The notes beneath the pieces were generated by a model. It saw nothing but the letters and a program-made list of their open reading frames with translations. It was not told where the DNA came from and did no database searches. DNA of 64,000 nt from assembly GCF_009729545.1 (NCBI RefSeq), contig NZ_WFIY01000004.1, forward strand, positions 2,082,001 through 2,146,000, written 5' to 3'. The first letter of the stretch is position 1; every line of letters starts with the position of its first letter. The stretch is from Acidianus infernus (lineage in GTDB: Archaea > Thermoproteota > Thermoprotei_A > Sulfolobales > Sulfolobaceae). The position numbers and the translations under genes are program-made. Below are positions 49,743 through 60,530 of the stretch, one piece after another.

Positions 49743-49900
49743 TGATAATTCTGGATACATCGTTTATTTACTCATTTTTAAATAAAAAGGAAAAGTATCA
49801 TAATGAAGCCTTAAAATTGATGAATGAAATTTTTTCGAAAAATTTGGTCAACCGGTAATTTTTGAATACGTCTTTGATGAATTACTAACTCTAATGACTA
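49742..49900 (+). pseudogene. vapC: PIN-domain toxin relic
   Basis: The start encodes MIILDTSFIYSFLNKKEKYH, a clear PIN N-terminus with LDTS carrying the first Asp. It stops after 38 codons. The shifted frame then gives FGQPVIFEYVFDELLTLM, the region of the second acidic residue, and runs out at the end of the oppositely oriented gene at 49898. More than half of the domain is gone. Confidence 0.6.
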
Positions 49901-50222
49901 ATAAACAACCTTATTTCTTTTTTCTTCTTCGCTTAGTCCTCTCCTCATTAACTCTAGAAGTATTTGAACGTAAGAGTATCTTTTCACTTTAGCAATCATC
50001 ATTAGCCCTACCTTACCATATTTATTCAAGATGAACGTGAGGAGTTTTTCCTTAGTTTCCATCCTAATTTCCTCTACTTTATCCTTTTATATATCGTTTT
50101 CCTACTAATTCCGCATTCTCTTTCTAATTCACTGTCGCTCTCCTTAAGTTCTCCTAAAAGGTTTAATACTTCGGAATCGCTTAAAGAGGCCGAAAGAATT
50201 TTGCTAGTTGATTCTCTGCCAT
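49898..50222 (-). pseudogene. Small HTH protein, frameshifted
   Basis: The downstream frame (ATG 50062) encodes a 54-residue protein, METKEKLLTFILNKYGKVGL ... LELMRRGLSEEEKRNKVVY. The frame before it gives KILSASLSDSEVLNLLGELK and ECGISRKTIYKRIK, an HTH-like segment, and shifts near 50085. An upstream ATG at 50222 is in yet another frame. The whole would be a DNA-binding protein of about 105 residues. Confidence 0.5.
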
Positions 50223-50449
50223 GTGTAACTTATTACACAATCCCACTAAAACATATCGTCAAAATAATGAGAAAATAGCTATCTGGTTTATCTAGATACG
50301 CCGTCTCTTGAATTTGGTGTAACACAGTATCCTTATCTCAAATAGTAGAGATAGTCTATCTCCCAATTCCACTCTTCTCCTATTTTAATCTCACTCCTTA
50401 TTCTATCCATCCTTACTTTCTCATATGTTTGCCAATTTTCACAAAAAAT
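50223..50449. other. Short gene-free stretch with a protein scrap
   Basis: The minus strand near 50355-50410 reads MDRIRSEIKIGEEWNWEIDY and then stops, perhaps a scrap of an antitoxin or nuclease-partner gene. Nothing else is seen. Confidence 0.3.
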
Positions 50450-52699
50450 TTACCTTTTAGACATAATTGTTCTCAAAATCTCTTCTGGAGTAGTTGGAGT
50501 CTTAGTAAATCTGGCACCTACAGCATCCTCTAATGCTCTGATTATAGCTGCAGGACCCACTATAAGTGCAGCCTCGCCTACCCCTTTACTACCTGTGGGA
50601 TAATTAGAAGGATGATAATTTTCCGCAAATATTGAGGTGAATTTAGGTGCTTCAACTACTGTTGGAATATAGTAGTCTGCGTACGTTACTATTAACTGAC
50701 CATTATCGTTAAGTAATGCTTGTTCATATAAAGCTTGACCTACTGCTTGTAATCCTCCTCCATGTATCTGACCTTCAGCTAATGCTGGATTAATGACCTT
50801 ACCTATATCATCATATGCCCTATATTCTAAAACTCTAGCTATTCCAGTGTCATCAACCTCTACTACAGCTATATGAACACCGTATGGGAAAGTTACGTCA
50901 TTTTCATACATTAGCTTTTCAACTAAACCTGGATCATGACTTCTATATGCTAAATTAGCCACATCATCCCAACTCATTCTTTTACTGGGATCACTTTTTA
51001 GTCTAAATTCTCCCTTTTCATATTGAACTTCTTGAACGTCAACATTCCATGTAGAGGCAGCGATTCTTTTCATCTTATCTAATATCTTTTCCGCTACTTT
51101 CATGGCAGCTGATCCTCCAATAGTTATTGATCTTGATCCATAGGTTCCCATACTTGCTGCAACAGTATCAGTATCACCCCATATTACTCTAACTCTATTT
51201 ATATCAATTTGGAAAGTATCCGCTACCAGTTGGGCAATAGCAGTTTCTGTACCCTGACCGTGTGGAGTCGTTCCGGTGATCACTAATACATCTCCTCTTT
51301 CATCTACCCTAATTTCAGCGTATTCCCATGGACCAAAACTACATATTTCTAAGTAGAATGCTAATCCTACTCCTACTCTATGACCCTTCTTCCTCTCTTC
51401 CTCAGCCCATTTCTTTAACTCGTAGTATCCTAGTTTTTTAACACCCTCCTTTAGCAAACCTATGTAATCTCCACTATCATATCTTAATCCAAAAGGATTA
51501 GTATACGGCAACTCTGTAACTAGATTTCTCTCTCTAATAGTAACATCGTCTAGTCCCAGCTCATCTGCTACCGTACTCATTATCCTCTCAATTATATATG
51601 TTGCCTCAGGCCTGCTTGCTCCTCTATACATAGTAATCGGCGGAGTATTTGTATACACTGCAACGCTCTCTAAATCTAAATTGCGTATTTTATATGGTCC
51701 AGGTATCATCATAGGAATTATTAATGGCTGTAGACCAGCTGTAACTGTCATATACGCACCTAAATCTAACAGTAGCTTTCCTTTAATTCCTAGAACCGTT
51801 CCATCTTTCTTCACTGCCACTTCTCCAGTAAATACGTTATGCCTAGCCTCACTGGCTAACATTTCCTCACTTCTAGTAGCAGTCCATCTTACTGGTCTAC
51901 CTAATATTATTGATGATGCTACTACTGCTAGGTCTTCTGGCGTTAAGTGAACTTTGCTGCCAAATGCTCCACCCACATCTGGCATTGAGACTTTTATTTT
52001 GCTTTCTGGAATACCAAATATTCTTGAGAATTCTAATCTCATATAATGGGGAACTTGTGTGGAATACCAAATGGATAAAGTTCCTCCCTCATATCTGGCT
52101 ATTATTCCTCTGGGTTCCATGGGGTTTGGTATGAGTCTTTCGTTTATAGCTTCGACTTTAACGATTTTATCTGCCTCATTAAATGCCTTATCTATTTCTC
52201 CTGCTTTAAACGGTATTTTATAAGATATATTAGTTTTTAATTCATCGTGAACTATAATTTGATCTTTCTCAGCCTCTTCCATACTTGTTACTGGTTTTAA
52301 AGGTTCATAATCTACTACTACTTTATCTATTGCATCTCTAACACTATACTTATCTTGTCCTATGACAATCGCAATCGGTTCTCCTAGGTATTTGACCTTA
52401 TTTTCTGGAAATGCCTTTCTCTCTATGTATCTGAATGATTTGAGGTCAATATAAGTAGGCCAGGGTCTTATTCCACCCTTTAATAATGGATTTATCTCTT
52501 TTGAAGTAAATACTGCGACAATACCGTTAACCTTTAATGCATCACTTATATCAATTCTTTTAATATATGCATGAGGATACGTACTTCTCACGAATCCAGC
52601 ATAAAGTGCTGGCATTCTTATGTCGTCAACATAAGTACTTTTACCTGTAACAAATTTATCATCATATAATCTTTTTACTGGTTTTCCTACATAACTCAT
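50450..52699 (-). CDS. cutA: Aldehyde oxidoreductase, molybdenum-binding large subunit
   Basis: The 749-residue subunit of a xanthine oxidase-family hydroxylase carries the molybdopterin sites ([13 protein letters not shown] near the C-terminus with the catalytic Glu of [26 protein letters not shown]). The loop [16 protein letters not shown] is of the aldehyde oxidoreductase type; the AYRCSFR loop of CO dehydrogenase is absent. In Sulfolobales such enzymes oxidise glyceraldehyde in the Entner-Doudoroff route. The start (ATG 52699) overlaps the end of the small-subunit gene by four bases. It is last of the order medium-small-large. Confidence 0.88.
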   Translation of the reverse strand: MSYVGKPVKRLYDDKFVTGKSTYVDDIRMPALYAGFVRSTYPHAYIKRIDISDALKVNGIVAVFTSKEINPLLKGGIRPWPTYIDLKSFRYIERKAFPENKVKYLGEPIAIVIGQDKYSVRDAIDKVVVDYEPLKPVTSMEEAEKDQIIVHDELKTNISYKIPFKAGEIDKAFNEADKIVKVEAINERLIPNPMEPRGIIARYEGGTLSIWYSTQVPHYMRLEFSRIFGIPESKIKVSMPDVGGAFGSKVHLTPEDLAVVASSIILGRPVRWTATRSEEMLASEARHNVFTGEVAVKKDGTVLGIKGKLLLDLGAYMTVTAGLQPLIIPMMIPGPYKIRNLDLESVAVYTNTPPITMYRGASRPEATYIIERIMSTVADELGLDDVTIRERNLVTELPYTNPFGLRYDSGDYIGLLKEGVKKLGYYELKKWAEEERKKGHRVGVGLAFYLEICSFGPWEYAEIRVDERGDVLVITGTTPHGQGTETAIAQLVADTFQIDINRVRVIWGDTDTVAASMGTYGSRSITIGGSAAMKVAEKILDKMKRIAASTWNVDVQEVQYEKGEFRLKSDPSKRMSWDDVANLAYRSHDPGLVEKLMYENDVTFPYGVHIAVVEVDDTGIARVLEYRAYDDIGKVINPALAEGQIHGGGLQAVGQALYEQALLNDNGQLIVTYADYYIPTVVEAPKFTSIFAENYHPSNYPTGSKGVGEAALIVGPAAIIRALEDAVGARFTKTPTTPEEILRTIMSKR

Positions 52700-53187
52700 G
52701 CTCTCAACCTTCTGGAGGCATCTAAAACAGCTTTAATAATATTTTGATATCCAGTACATCTACATATATTTCCGTGAAGACCATCCTTTACTTCTTCTTC
52801 TGTAGGATTTGGATTTTCCTTTAATAAGAAATAGGATTGCATTATCATTCCTGGCGTGCAAAATCCGCATTGTAAAGCGAAATTATCTTTAAACGCTTCT
52901 TGTATTGGATGAAGTTTAGAATCTACAGATAAACCTTCAATGGTTGTAATTTCTGCCCCATCAGCCTGTACTGCGAACACCGTGCACGATTTCACGGATC
53001 TTCCGTTTAGTAATACAGTACATGCCCCACAAGTAGTAGTATCACAACCTACTTTAGTTCCAGTAAGCCCTAACTCGTCTCTTATGAAATCAACTAGTAG
53101 CATCCTAGGGCTTACATACCTTTCATACCATATACCGTTTACCTTTACCCTAATTTTTACCTTTTCACCCTTATTTACAATTAACAT
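52696..53187 (-). CDS. cutC: Aldehyde oxidoreductase, [2Fe-2S] small subunit
   Basis: The 163-residue subunit has the plant-type ferredoxin cysteines [16 protein letters not shown] with a further Cys at KSC, and the second cluster [12 protein letters not shown] ... [10 protein letters not shown]. It transfers electrons from the molybdenum centre to the FAD subunit. The start at ATG 53187 follows the stop of the medium-subunit gene directly, so the genes are tightly coupled. Confidence 0.93.
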   Translation of the reverse strand: MLIVNKGEKVKIRVKVNGIWYERYVSPRMLLVDFIRDELGLTGTKVGCDTTTCGACTVLLNGRSVKSCTVFAVQADGAEITTIEGLSVDSKLHPIQEAFKDNFALQCGFCTPGMIMQSYFLLKENPNPTEEEVKDGLHGNICRCTGYQNIIKAVLDASRRLRA

Positions 53188-54036
53188 TTAACCCATCACC
53201 TCCTTTATGGTATTACGAGTTATAATTTTCATAACTTCCCTTCTGTACCAAGAGCTCCCCCTTGTATCTGATGGGGGATTTACTTGGTTAGAAACCTTAC
53301 TTACGATCTCTTCTACGAGTTCATTATTTAATCTCCTTCCTATAACGTTCTTTTCAACCTCTAAGGCTCTAAATGGCTTATCTCCAACTCCCCCATAAGC
53401 TAGTCTTATATCTTCTATTTCATTACCCCTCAATTTTATTGCAAAAGCCAAAGAAACCAAGGCGAAATCACCAGCCCTTCTCACGACTTTTTTGTAAAAT
53501 GTTCTATACCCCTCTAAGTTTGGTAATACAATTTCAGTTATTATTTCACCCTCTTTTATATCAGTAGTAAAAGCACCTTTAAAGAAATCTAAGGCTTTTA
53601 CTGATCTACTACCAGAGGATGAAGTTAATATAATATCTGCATTTAATGCTGTTAATACTGTTGGTACGTCAGCTGAAGGGTCTGCATTAGCAGTACTTCC
53701 TCCAATTGTACCAAGATTTCTAACTTGCATATCACCTACTACTTTTACTGCCTGGTATAATAAAGGAACATTTATTTTAACTAAATCATTTTCCAATATC
53801 TCGTAATAACGTGTCAGTGCGCCAATCCTTGTAGAACTATAACTACTACTTATATAGCTTAACGTGTTTATCGGATTAAGATCTACTATATAACTTGGAG
53901 ATATCACTCGCAACTTAAGCATGGGTATTAAACTCTGCCCTCCGGCTATTGGTCTAGCATCGTCATGAGACTCTAAGAACTTAGTCGCTTCTTCCACAGT
54001 AGTAACTCTAACGTAACTAAAATCTGGCGGATACAC
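53188..54036 (-). CDS. cutB: Aldehyde oxidoreductase, FAD-binding medium subunit
   Basis: The 282-residue subunit has the two FAD-binding loops of the family, ARPIAGGQSLIPMLKLR near the N-terminus and NLGTIGGSTANADPSADVP in the middle. It is the first gene of the operon, so the promoter must lie in the AT-rich stretch just beyond 54036. The order B-C-A is common in archaeal molybdenum hydroxylases. Electron acceptor and exact substrate cannot be read from sequence. Confidence 0.93.
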   Translation of the reverse strand: MYPPDFSYVRVTTVEEATKFLESHDDARPIAGGQSLIPMLKLRVISPSYIVDLNPINTLSYISSSYSSTRIGALTRYYEILENDLVKINVPLLYQAVKVVGDMQVRNLGTIGGSTANADPSADVPTVLTALNADIILTSSSGSRSVKALDFFKGAFTTDIKEGEIITEIVLPNLEGYRTFYKKVVRRAGDFALVSLAFAIKLRGNEIEDIRLAYGGVGDKPFRALEVEKNVIGRRLNNELVEEIVSKVSNQVNPPSDTRGSSWYRREVMKIITRNTIKEVMG

Positions 54037-54273
54037 AAAATATAATAGATGTTTAACTATTTATTTTATCGTATTAAAAAATATTTAGTTAAAATTCGTA
54101 TATTATAAAAAATTTTATTAACACTTCTTGCATTGTTAAACAATGAAGAGTTGCGTAAAGTAATTAATTAAACATTTTTTATTAACATGACTTAAAAAGA
54201 GTAATAATTCTATATAGAAATATTTCATTTTATCTTAAATTGCCTTAACACGTTATTCCCATGGATATATTTA
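54037..54273. other. AT-rich stretch upstream of the aldehyde oxidoreductase operon
   Basis: About 240 bases of AT-rich sequence that must contain the operon promoter. No distinct box stands out above the background. Confidence 0.35.
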
Positions 54274-54498
54274 CTGACTTCCTCCTAAAGGGTTCCCTCC
54301 CAAGGGTTCATCGTTCCCACTATCGATTCGGGTGGCCCAGAGAACCACATTAGAAGAGTGGAGGACTTTCATCTATAAATAATGGTTGCCCTTCACTCGA
54401 GTTGGGGAGGGGCGTCATTAACGTCACTAATAGATAATAAACGAATAAATCTATAAGGGGGCTATCCATCCCCTTTCATCCCTTAACCCCCATCGCTG
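54274..54498 (-). mobile_element. Short tnpB-less element, TTAC lineage
   Basis: On the minus strand it starts AGCGATGGGGGTTAAGGG directly after TTAC (complement of 54499-54502) and ends TAGGAGGAAGTCAG. It is about 80 to 90 percent alike to the copy at 1871-2091 over much of its length, including CTCTTCTAATGTGGTTCTCT and CCACCCGAATCGAT. It also carries GGGGATGGATAGCCCCCTTA, found in the left end of the full tnpB elements. No coding frame. Confidence 0.75.
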
Positions 54499-54625
54499 TA
54501 ATTGTAGGAGGAGCTCTGACATCCTTCCCGCTCTGGAAGTTCTCTTACCTATAATGCAAGGTTCTTGTCCTTTTTCTTCAACTCCCCATAATGATATTTT
54601 ATATCGATAGTTTACTCTACGTATT

Positions 54626-55138
54626 TTATGAGTCAAGTAACTTAATCAAATTACATAAATTTTGATCTCTTGACAACACATATTGTTTAAAATTAACTGC
54701 TACGTAAAATGAAAAAGAGCTCAAATCTGTCCATGTTTCATTTTGTGCCAAATGTTTCTTAAATAAGTACATAACTAGATATGTTTTTAGTTTAGAATCA
54801 GAATTTTCCTCATTTTCCAGTAATTGTTTTGCATGTGTAAATTTTGATAGTACTTCCTTAGCAGTCACAAAAATGAGCTCGTCGAGATTCTTTTCATTTA
54901 AATAAAACATCCATCCTATATTACAATTAATATTTTTAGCATCTCCATCTAATAGTATATAAACTTGAAAGTCTATATTTTTTAAATTTAAAATTTCACT
55001 TATTTCCTTAGCTCTTTTACATATATTATCTTTACCTCCTCCTTCACAGATTAGTATCTCTTTCTCGTAAAAGCATCTATATTGTGTAATGAGTTTCTTA
55101 GCATCGTTAGATGCTTTATTCAAATTCTTCATACTCAA
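54626..55138 (-). CDS. TOPRIM-like protein paired with an AAA ATPase
   Basis: The 170-residue protein shows the TOPRIM pattern: ILICEGGGKDNICKRA (Glu near 32) and FQVYILLDGDAKNI (Asp near 64 and 66). OLD-family nucleases couple an ABC-type ATPase to a TOPRIM nuclease, usually in one chain. Here the two parts are separate genes, 57 bases apart on one strand, with the ATPase first. The rest is helical and unrecognised. A nuclease or nucleotide-binding role in defence is an inference from this pairing. The protein could also be of the DUF4435 type. Confidence 0.5.
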   Translation of the reverse strand: MSMKNLNKASNDAKKLITQYRCFYEKEILICEGGGKDNICKRAKEISEILNLKNIDFQVYILLDGDAKNINCNIGWMFYLNEKNLDELIFVTAKEVLSKFTHAKQLLENEENSDSKLKTYLVMYLFKKHLAQNETWTDLSSFSFYVAVNFKQYVLSRDQNLCNLIKLLDS

Positions 55139-55195
55139 TAATCCTGCAATCAGTTATTCCTTCTACTAAAACAACTTTCAACGTATTCCTCACTT

Positions 55196-56218
55196 TCAAC
55201 ACATTCCTCTTAAATCCTCTGAAAGTTCCTGGCTCAGTTTTTTCGCGTAACTTCCTTCTATTTGCCTAATATGGATACTATTTCCTCTCCTCATGAACTC
55301 ATAAACCATAACGTTATCTCCGTCAGTTTCAGTTAATAAATAATCTAGGAACTCCGTACTTTGAGTAGTTATAAACCATTGCGAATTACTTTCCTTCATT
55401 AATTCTATAGCTTTAAACATAAGTTGCGGGTGTAAATGGTTCTCTATATTATCATAAATTACTATATCATTACTTGATGCCAAAGTTAACAATATAAGTG
55501 AGACAAATCCACTGCCTAGGAACTGAATTTCCACATCATTTTCAGTTGCGACAATGTTAGGTCTACCGAATTCATCAGGCTTCATGCCTATAAATTCAAG
55601 GTTTAGCAGTTTCTTTAATCTATCCTTTACGCTGGCAAAACTAACGCTGGATAAAAAGTTATTTATGAAGTCTGCAGATATTGGATTAGGAATAGAGAAT
55701 GCTACAAATCTATAGTTAGGTAACCTCTTTGTCTCATCCTGAGCTATGTCTCGTATGTTAAGTACAGAATTTTGAGGAACTGTTATATCTATTCTCAAAA
55801 TCCTTATCACCTTATCATCTCTAGTTAACTTAAATCCGTTAGGTAAGGCTAGATCTTGAAGAGGCTGAATAGGGCTCACCTTGGATACTTCGTCCAAAGA
55901 AGCATTAGTAATCCTATATTCATTTAATGAAATATCTATGCCCTCTTTAGCTAAGAAATAGTGCCATAAGGGATCCATCCTTAATGTAGAAGCTAAAGTA
56001 GTAGATCTAACGTTATATACATTTGGAGAAATTATTAATAACGCGACTGTTAATGCTTCAAGAAAAGTGGTCTTGAGTGTTTTATTGCAACCCACAATTA
56101 CGTTAATCTTCCGAGGGTGTAAATTTGGAATCTCTCCTTTTTCGTGGTCTATTACGTTAAATCCTCTAAGTTGGCGTACTGTTACGTTTTTAACGATATT
56201 CCTTTTTAGTTCTTCCAT
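55196..56218 (-). CDS. AAA ATPase of OLD/AAA_15 type with altered motifs
   Basis: The 340-residue protein has the layout of SMC/ABC-like ATPases in defence systems. Walker A reads GCNKTLKTT (43-51), with Leu in place of the Gly before Lys. The signature-like segment is FLGSGFVSLI. Walker B reads DIVIYDNIENHLHP, with Asn instead of the catalytic Glu after Asp 256. The switch reads FITTQSTEF, with Gln where His is usual. All three changes weaken ATP hydrolysis, so it may bind ATP without much turnover. It precedes the TOPRIM-like gene and is divergent from the CARF gene. Confidence 0.7.
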   Translation of the reverse strand: MEELKRNIVKNVTVRQLRGFNVIDHEKGEIPNLHPRKINVIVGCNKTLKTTFLEALTVALLIISPNVYNVRSTTLASTLRMDPLWHYFLAKEGIDISLNEYRITNASLDEVSKVSPIQPLQDLALPNGFKLTRDDKVIRILRIDITVPQNSVLNIRDIAQDETKRLPNYRFVAFSIPNPISADFINNFLSSVSFASVKDRLKKLLNLEFIGMKPDEFGRPNIVATENDVEIQFLGSGFVSLILLTLASSNDIVIYDNIENHLHPQLMFKAIELMKESNSQWFITTQSTEFLDYLLTETDGDNVMVYEFMRRGNSIHIRQIEGSYAKKLSQELSEDLRGMC

Positions 56219-56331
56219 ACATCCTAATAAGTTGTTAAAGGTAAAAATATTATACTATCTACAAGATGTATTATTCTCTTTCATAAAGGGCTTTATGGAA
56301 AGCACAGATTTTCTAGAGGAGTGATATTCCT

Positions 56332-56375
56332 CTGACCTCCTCTTCGCCTGAAGGGCGAGGTTTGTCGATTATTTT
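56332..56375 (-). mobile_element. Minimal relic of a TTGAT-lineage element
   Basis: Only 44 bases remain: the left end (AAAATAATCGACAAACCTCG) joined almost directly to the right end (GAGGAGGTCAG). It sits after ATGAC, a drifted form of TTGAT. It marks an old insertion between the divergent ATPase and CARF genes. Confidence 0.55.
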
Positions 56376-56415
56376 GTCATAAAAATTAATTGAGGGCATG
56401 CAATTACTAAATTAA

Positions 56416-57724
<1,309 letters not shown>

Positions 57725-57897
57725 ATAGATATATGTTATACAATTGTTAAAATCGTAAAACTTACAAGTATAATCCAATATATATTACTTTTTCTCTTTA
57801 ATTATTACTCTAAAGAATCTAAATAAGTACTCATCGTATAAACCTATTCGTTCAAAAGAAGGCAATTAAGCAGATATCAAAAACTGAAGAGACCTTA

Positions 57898-59127
57898 TCA
57901 TCTCAATAAAAACTTCCACAATGGCTCTAACTCGATTTTCTTACCGTTATAATCCATTATTTCCTCCATGTCCCACGTTACGATTTTGGGTTTAAAACCC
58001 AATGATGAGGAGGCTTTAGTTAAAGCACTTAACTCCCTCTCCTTTATCCCCTCCTCATCATAAGTTACCTGTATTAACTCTCCATTTTTCTCATCTAAAA
58101 AGTCTACCTCGTAGTCCTCCCCTTTAACGAAATAAACTCCCTTGTTCTGGTTTTTCCTAAGCAAATGTATTGCGACTAAATTCTCCATTAATCTTCCCAT
58201 ATCCTTTTTTATAGAGACTTCTTGAATAATACCCATGTCAACTACGTAAACCTTCTTGTTTTCTGCAATTCTGCTTAACTTTCCTGTATACCTTTCTACG
58301 GAGTAAATTAAGTAACTTGAAGTTAGACCGTAAAACCACTCATCAACAGTTTTATAATCAATTCTGAGCATTCTAGCAATTCTATTTAGAGAAACTTCAG
58401 AAGAGTAAAGGGAAATTATTGCTGAGGAAAAGTCCTTGAACCTAGATATCCTCTTTATCTTAAGCCTCTGAACTACGTCTTTGAACAGTATATCATTATA
58501 AATGCTGTTGACTATTTGCCTGCTGTTTAGCAGCAACGCTTCAGGAAAACCCCCTATGCTCATGTAATCTCTCAAGTAGTTCTTGATCTCAGCCCTCTCC
58601 CTTGTGGTAAGCGGTTCGGAGTAATTAACTCCCTTAAACCTTAGAAACTCCTTGAAGGAAAAGGGGAAGAGCGTGAAGTCCACATGCCTTCCGGTTAGGC
58701 TTGTGGCCAACTCACCGGAAAGTAACTTAGAATTACTCCCAGTTAATATTATCCTTTTAGTCTTCCTCAGCCTGCTCACGAATGGCTCCCAACCTTGAAT
58801 GTTCTGTATTTCGTCAAACAGGATATAATCCACGTTACCGTAAAGTTCGTAAATTGCTTGTTCAACAATATGCAGATCGTCAGATTTTAAATTTCTCAAC
58901 CTCTCATCATCAAAATCGACATAAGCGAAGTTTTTGTCTTTTAATAATAGGAGTGATAGAGTAGATTTACCGCTTCTCCTAACCCCTAATATTGCTAGGA
59001 TGTTTGGTATTGATAGGTTTGTTAGCAACTCCTCTTTAGGCACGTCTCTGGGTATTGCCCTACTCATTAAGTTTTCTGCATCTTCTCTTTGTTCCTTTAT
59101 AATGCTTTTTATTTCCTCAACGTTCAC
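57898..59127 (-). CDS. DUF4143-type AAA ATPase
   Basis: The 409-residue protein has Walker A GVRRSGKST (48-56), Walker B YILFDEIQNI (Asp/Glu near 105-106), the sensor segment RIILTGSNSKLLSGELATS and a C-terminal DUF4143-like part (VVDMGIIQEVSIKKDMGRLM, VYFVKGEDYEVDFL) with a nuclease-like strand. This family is very common in archaea, often in mobile islands; its function is poorly known. The start is GTG 59127. Two identical palindromes lie directly upstream of its TATA-like box. Confidence 0.85.
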   Translation of the reverse strand: MNVEEIKSIIKEQREDAENLMSRAIPRDVPKEELLTNLSIPNILAILGVRRSGKSTLSLLLLKDKNFAYVDFDDERLRNLKSDDLHIVEQAIYELYGNVDYILFDEIQNIQGWEPFVSRLRKTKRIILTGSNSKLLSGELATSLTGRHVDFTLFPFSFKEFLRFKGVNYSEPLTTRERAEIKNYLRDYMSIGGFPEALLLNSRQIVNSIYNDILFKDVVQRLKIKRISRFKDFSSAIISLYSSEVSLNRIARMLRIDYKTVDEWFYGLTSSYLIYSVERYTGKLSRIAENKKVYVVDMGIIQEVSIKKDMGRLMENLVAIHLLRKNQNKGVYFVKGEDYEVDFLDEKNGELIQVTYDEEGIKERELSALTKASSSLGFKPKIVTWDMEEIMDYNGKKIELEPLWKFLLR

Positions 59128-59160
59128 GCATAATAGGGGTTTTTTGCATTTTTAAACTTT

Positions 59161-59208
59161 TGGAGTATACTCCATAAGTTAATCGAAAGAGTTTTGGAGT
59201 ATACTCCA
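59161..59208. promoter_or_regulatory. Paired palindrome TGGAGTATACTCCA upstream of the ATPase
   Basis: The perfect 14-bp palindrome TGGAGTATACTCCA occurs at 59161-59174 and again at 59195-59208, 34 bases (about three helical turns) apart. It lies 34 to 81 bases upstream of the GTG start of the ATPase gene, right behind a TATA-like TTTAAAAA. This is what an operator for a dimeric regulator looks like. The regulator is unknown. Confidence 0.65.
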
Positions 59209-59381
59209 GAACTAAATCTGGGGAATAGTTCATACTCTTTAAGTTATAATGACGTCACATACGGTAAGCCGTGTACGTATTTACAAGTTTTAGAATTGAG
59301 GGTAGAATTTTTCATTCCGACCAGAGAAGTAATATTTCTTAATACTATTATATCAAGAGGTGTATAAGTTATTCGTTTTAA
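59209..59381. other. Short gene-free stretch upstream of the repeat
   Basis: About 170 AT-rich bases between the palindromes and the dispersed repeat. No gene or further motif is seen. Confidence 0.3.
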
Positions 59382-59512
59382 GGGCCCTAAGGGAAAGCCT
59401 CGCCCTTAACGGTAGACCCAAAATCTTTCCACAAAAATAATTCTGATAGGATAATATATCATTTATAGGAAATAATAGAATTTATAATGATATTAAAAAT
59501 TAATGAAATGGA
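59382..59512. repeat. Dispersed repeat, copy 2
   Basis: Matches 46970-47140 from the start CCTAAGGGAAAGCCTCGCCC through CAAAATCTTTCCACAAAAAT to GAATTTATAATGATAT. Similarity then fades. No coding frame. Confidence 0.55.
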
Positions 59513-59513
59513 G

Positions 59514-59632
59514 TTATGATGGAAGTGTGTTTATAATCTTTAACGCTGAGCAACTTCTTTGCCCTCTCACCATTAGCCAGTTAGATAGTAAAACGTTTAC
59601 GTCAATGTATTTTCCCTTACTAGAGCTCAGTT
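59514..59632 (-). pseudogene. vapC: PIN-domain toxin scrap
   Basis: The minus strand reads GKYIDVNVLLSNWLMVRGQR and SCSALKIINT before a stop. IDVNVL is the start of a PIN domain with its first Asp. The rest is lost. It follows the AbrB-type antitoxin gene and was its toxin. Confidence 0.5.
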
Positions 59633-59650
59633 AACGCTTCCTTTAGTAAA

Positions 59651-59821
59651 TTACACGTTTCCCAAATCTTTCCTAAATATTCCATAATATTTGTCAACGT
59701 CTACTACTATGGGCTCTAGTACTATTTTAGAATCTTCCACACTCATAATTAGTTCTCTCACTTCTTTAGGTATAGTAATTCTGCCTCTGTCATCAATTGT
59801 TAATATAAACTCCTTACCCAT
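59651..59821 (-). CDS. vapB: AbrB/SpoVT-type antitoxin, 56 aa
   Basis: The small protein reads GKEFILTIDDRGRITIPKEV RELI, the swapped-hairpin beta strand pattern of AbrB-type antitoxins (DDRGRITIPKEVRE). It starts at ATG 59819-59821 and ends at 59653. Its toxin partner downstream is only a scrap, so the antitoxin has outlived it or is itself decaying. It would repress its own promoter by binding DNA through the AbrB fold. Confidence 0.65.
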   Translation of the reverse strand: MGKEFILTIDDRGRITIPKEVRELIMSVEDSKIVLEPIVVDVDKYYGIFRKDLGNV

Positions 59822-59888
59822 ACCTTCCCATCTAGTAACCCATGGATATAAATCTTTTCTTTAAATAGTGAAAGTGTACCATTCAAGG

Positions 59889-60407
59889 CTATTTCATCAG
59901 TTCCTTCTCAGCAAGGTTGTAATGTTCTTCAATTTCCTCATCCCAATATTCCTTAAAGAATTCTTTTATAACCTTCATAATTTCCTTAGACAAGTAAATG
60001 ATGTCATTAATAGCTTCTTCCCTTTCGTAATAGTAGCTCGCCCCTTTATAAAGTCCATTATAAGCATACCTATGTAATTCTAACGCAACTGAAGTTAGGG
60101 AATTTACCTTATATCCAAGTTCTTCAAGCCTCTGTGAAATTCCTTTTAATCCAGTGGTAGGGGCAAGGAATCCAGACTTATAATACCACTCCTTCTCTTT
60201 TTCGTTTCTAGGCATTTTCTCAAGGTTTATGACTGTTAATGCACTTATTATTGCCTTCCAAGACTGAAATACTTTATTAGCGGAGTTCCTGCTAAACCCT
60301 TCCTTTAGTAATTTTAATCCTAAAGCTAGTTCATCTAGGCTTTCTATTATCCTTATCTTTACGTAAGCATCTCTGTGTTTCTCTATGGCGGGTATTTTTG
60401 ACTCCAT
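59889..60407 (-). CDS. PaREP1-family protein
   Basis: The 172-residue all-helical protein fits the PaREP1 family of crenarchaea (first seen as a repeated family in Pyrobaculum): YVKIRIIESLDELALGLKLL, NSANKVFQSWKAIISALTVI and LHRYAYNGLYKGASYYYER. Such proteins are related to HEPN/DUF86-like helical bundles and often accompany mobile or defence islands. The conserved aromatic and charged residues are present. No RNase motif RxxxxH is obvious. Function unknown. Confidence 0.75.
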   Translation of the reverse strand: MESKIPAIEKHRDAYVKIRIIESLDELALGLKLLKEGFSRNSANKVFQSWKAIISALTVINLEKMPRNEKEKEWYYKSGFLAPTTGLKGISQRLEELGYKVNSLTSVALELHRYAYNGLYKGASYYYEREEAINDIIYLSKEIMKVIKEFFKEYWDEEIEEHYNLAEKELMK

Positions 60408-60485
60408 TAATCTATCATTAACTATAGAGCTAAAAAGCTTGAGAAGTTGTTCAAATTAACGTTCTTGCGAAAGATCTAGATAATG

Positions 60486-60530
60486 GAGGTTAAGGGGATG
60501 GATGGCTCCTAATGGGAAGGTTCAACTGGA
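60486..60530 (+). mobile_element. Left-end relic of a TTAC-type element
   Basis: ATGGAGGTTAAGGGGATGGA and the following ATGGCTCC resemble the left end of the full and short elements. No right end follows. It overlaps the 3' end of the next gene. Confidence 0.4.

Noticed and set aside
50450..54036. Carbon monoxide dehydrogenase
   Set aside because: The loop that marks CO dehydrogenase (AYRCSFR) is absent; the loop [10 protein letters not shown] is of the aldehyde oxidoreductase type.
54451..54636. A 61-codon minus-strand frame
   Set aside because: It lies in the left end of the short element; composition matches element DNA, not a protein.
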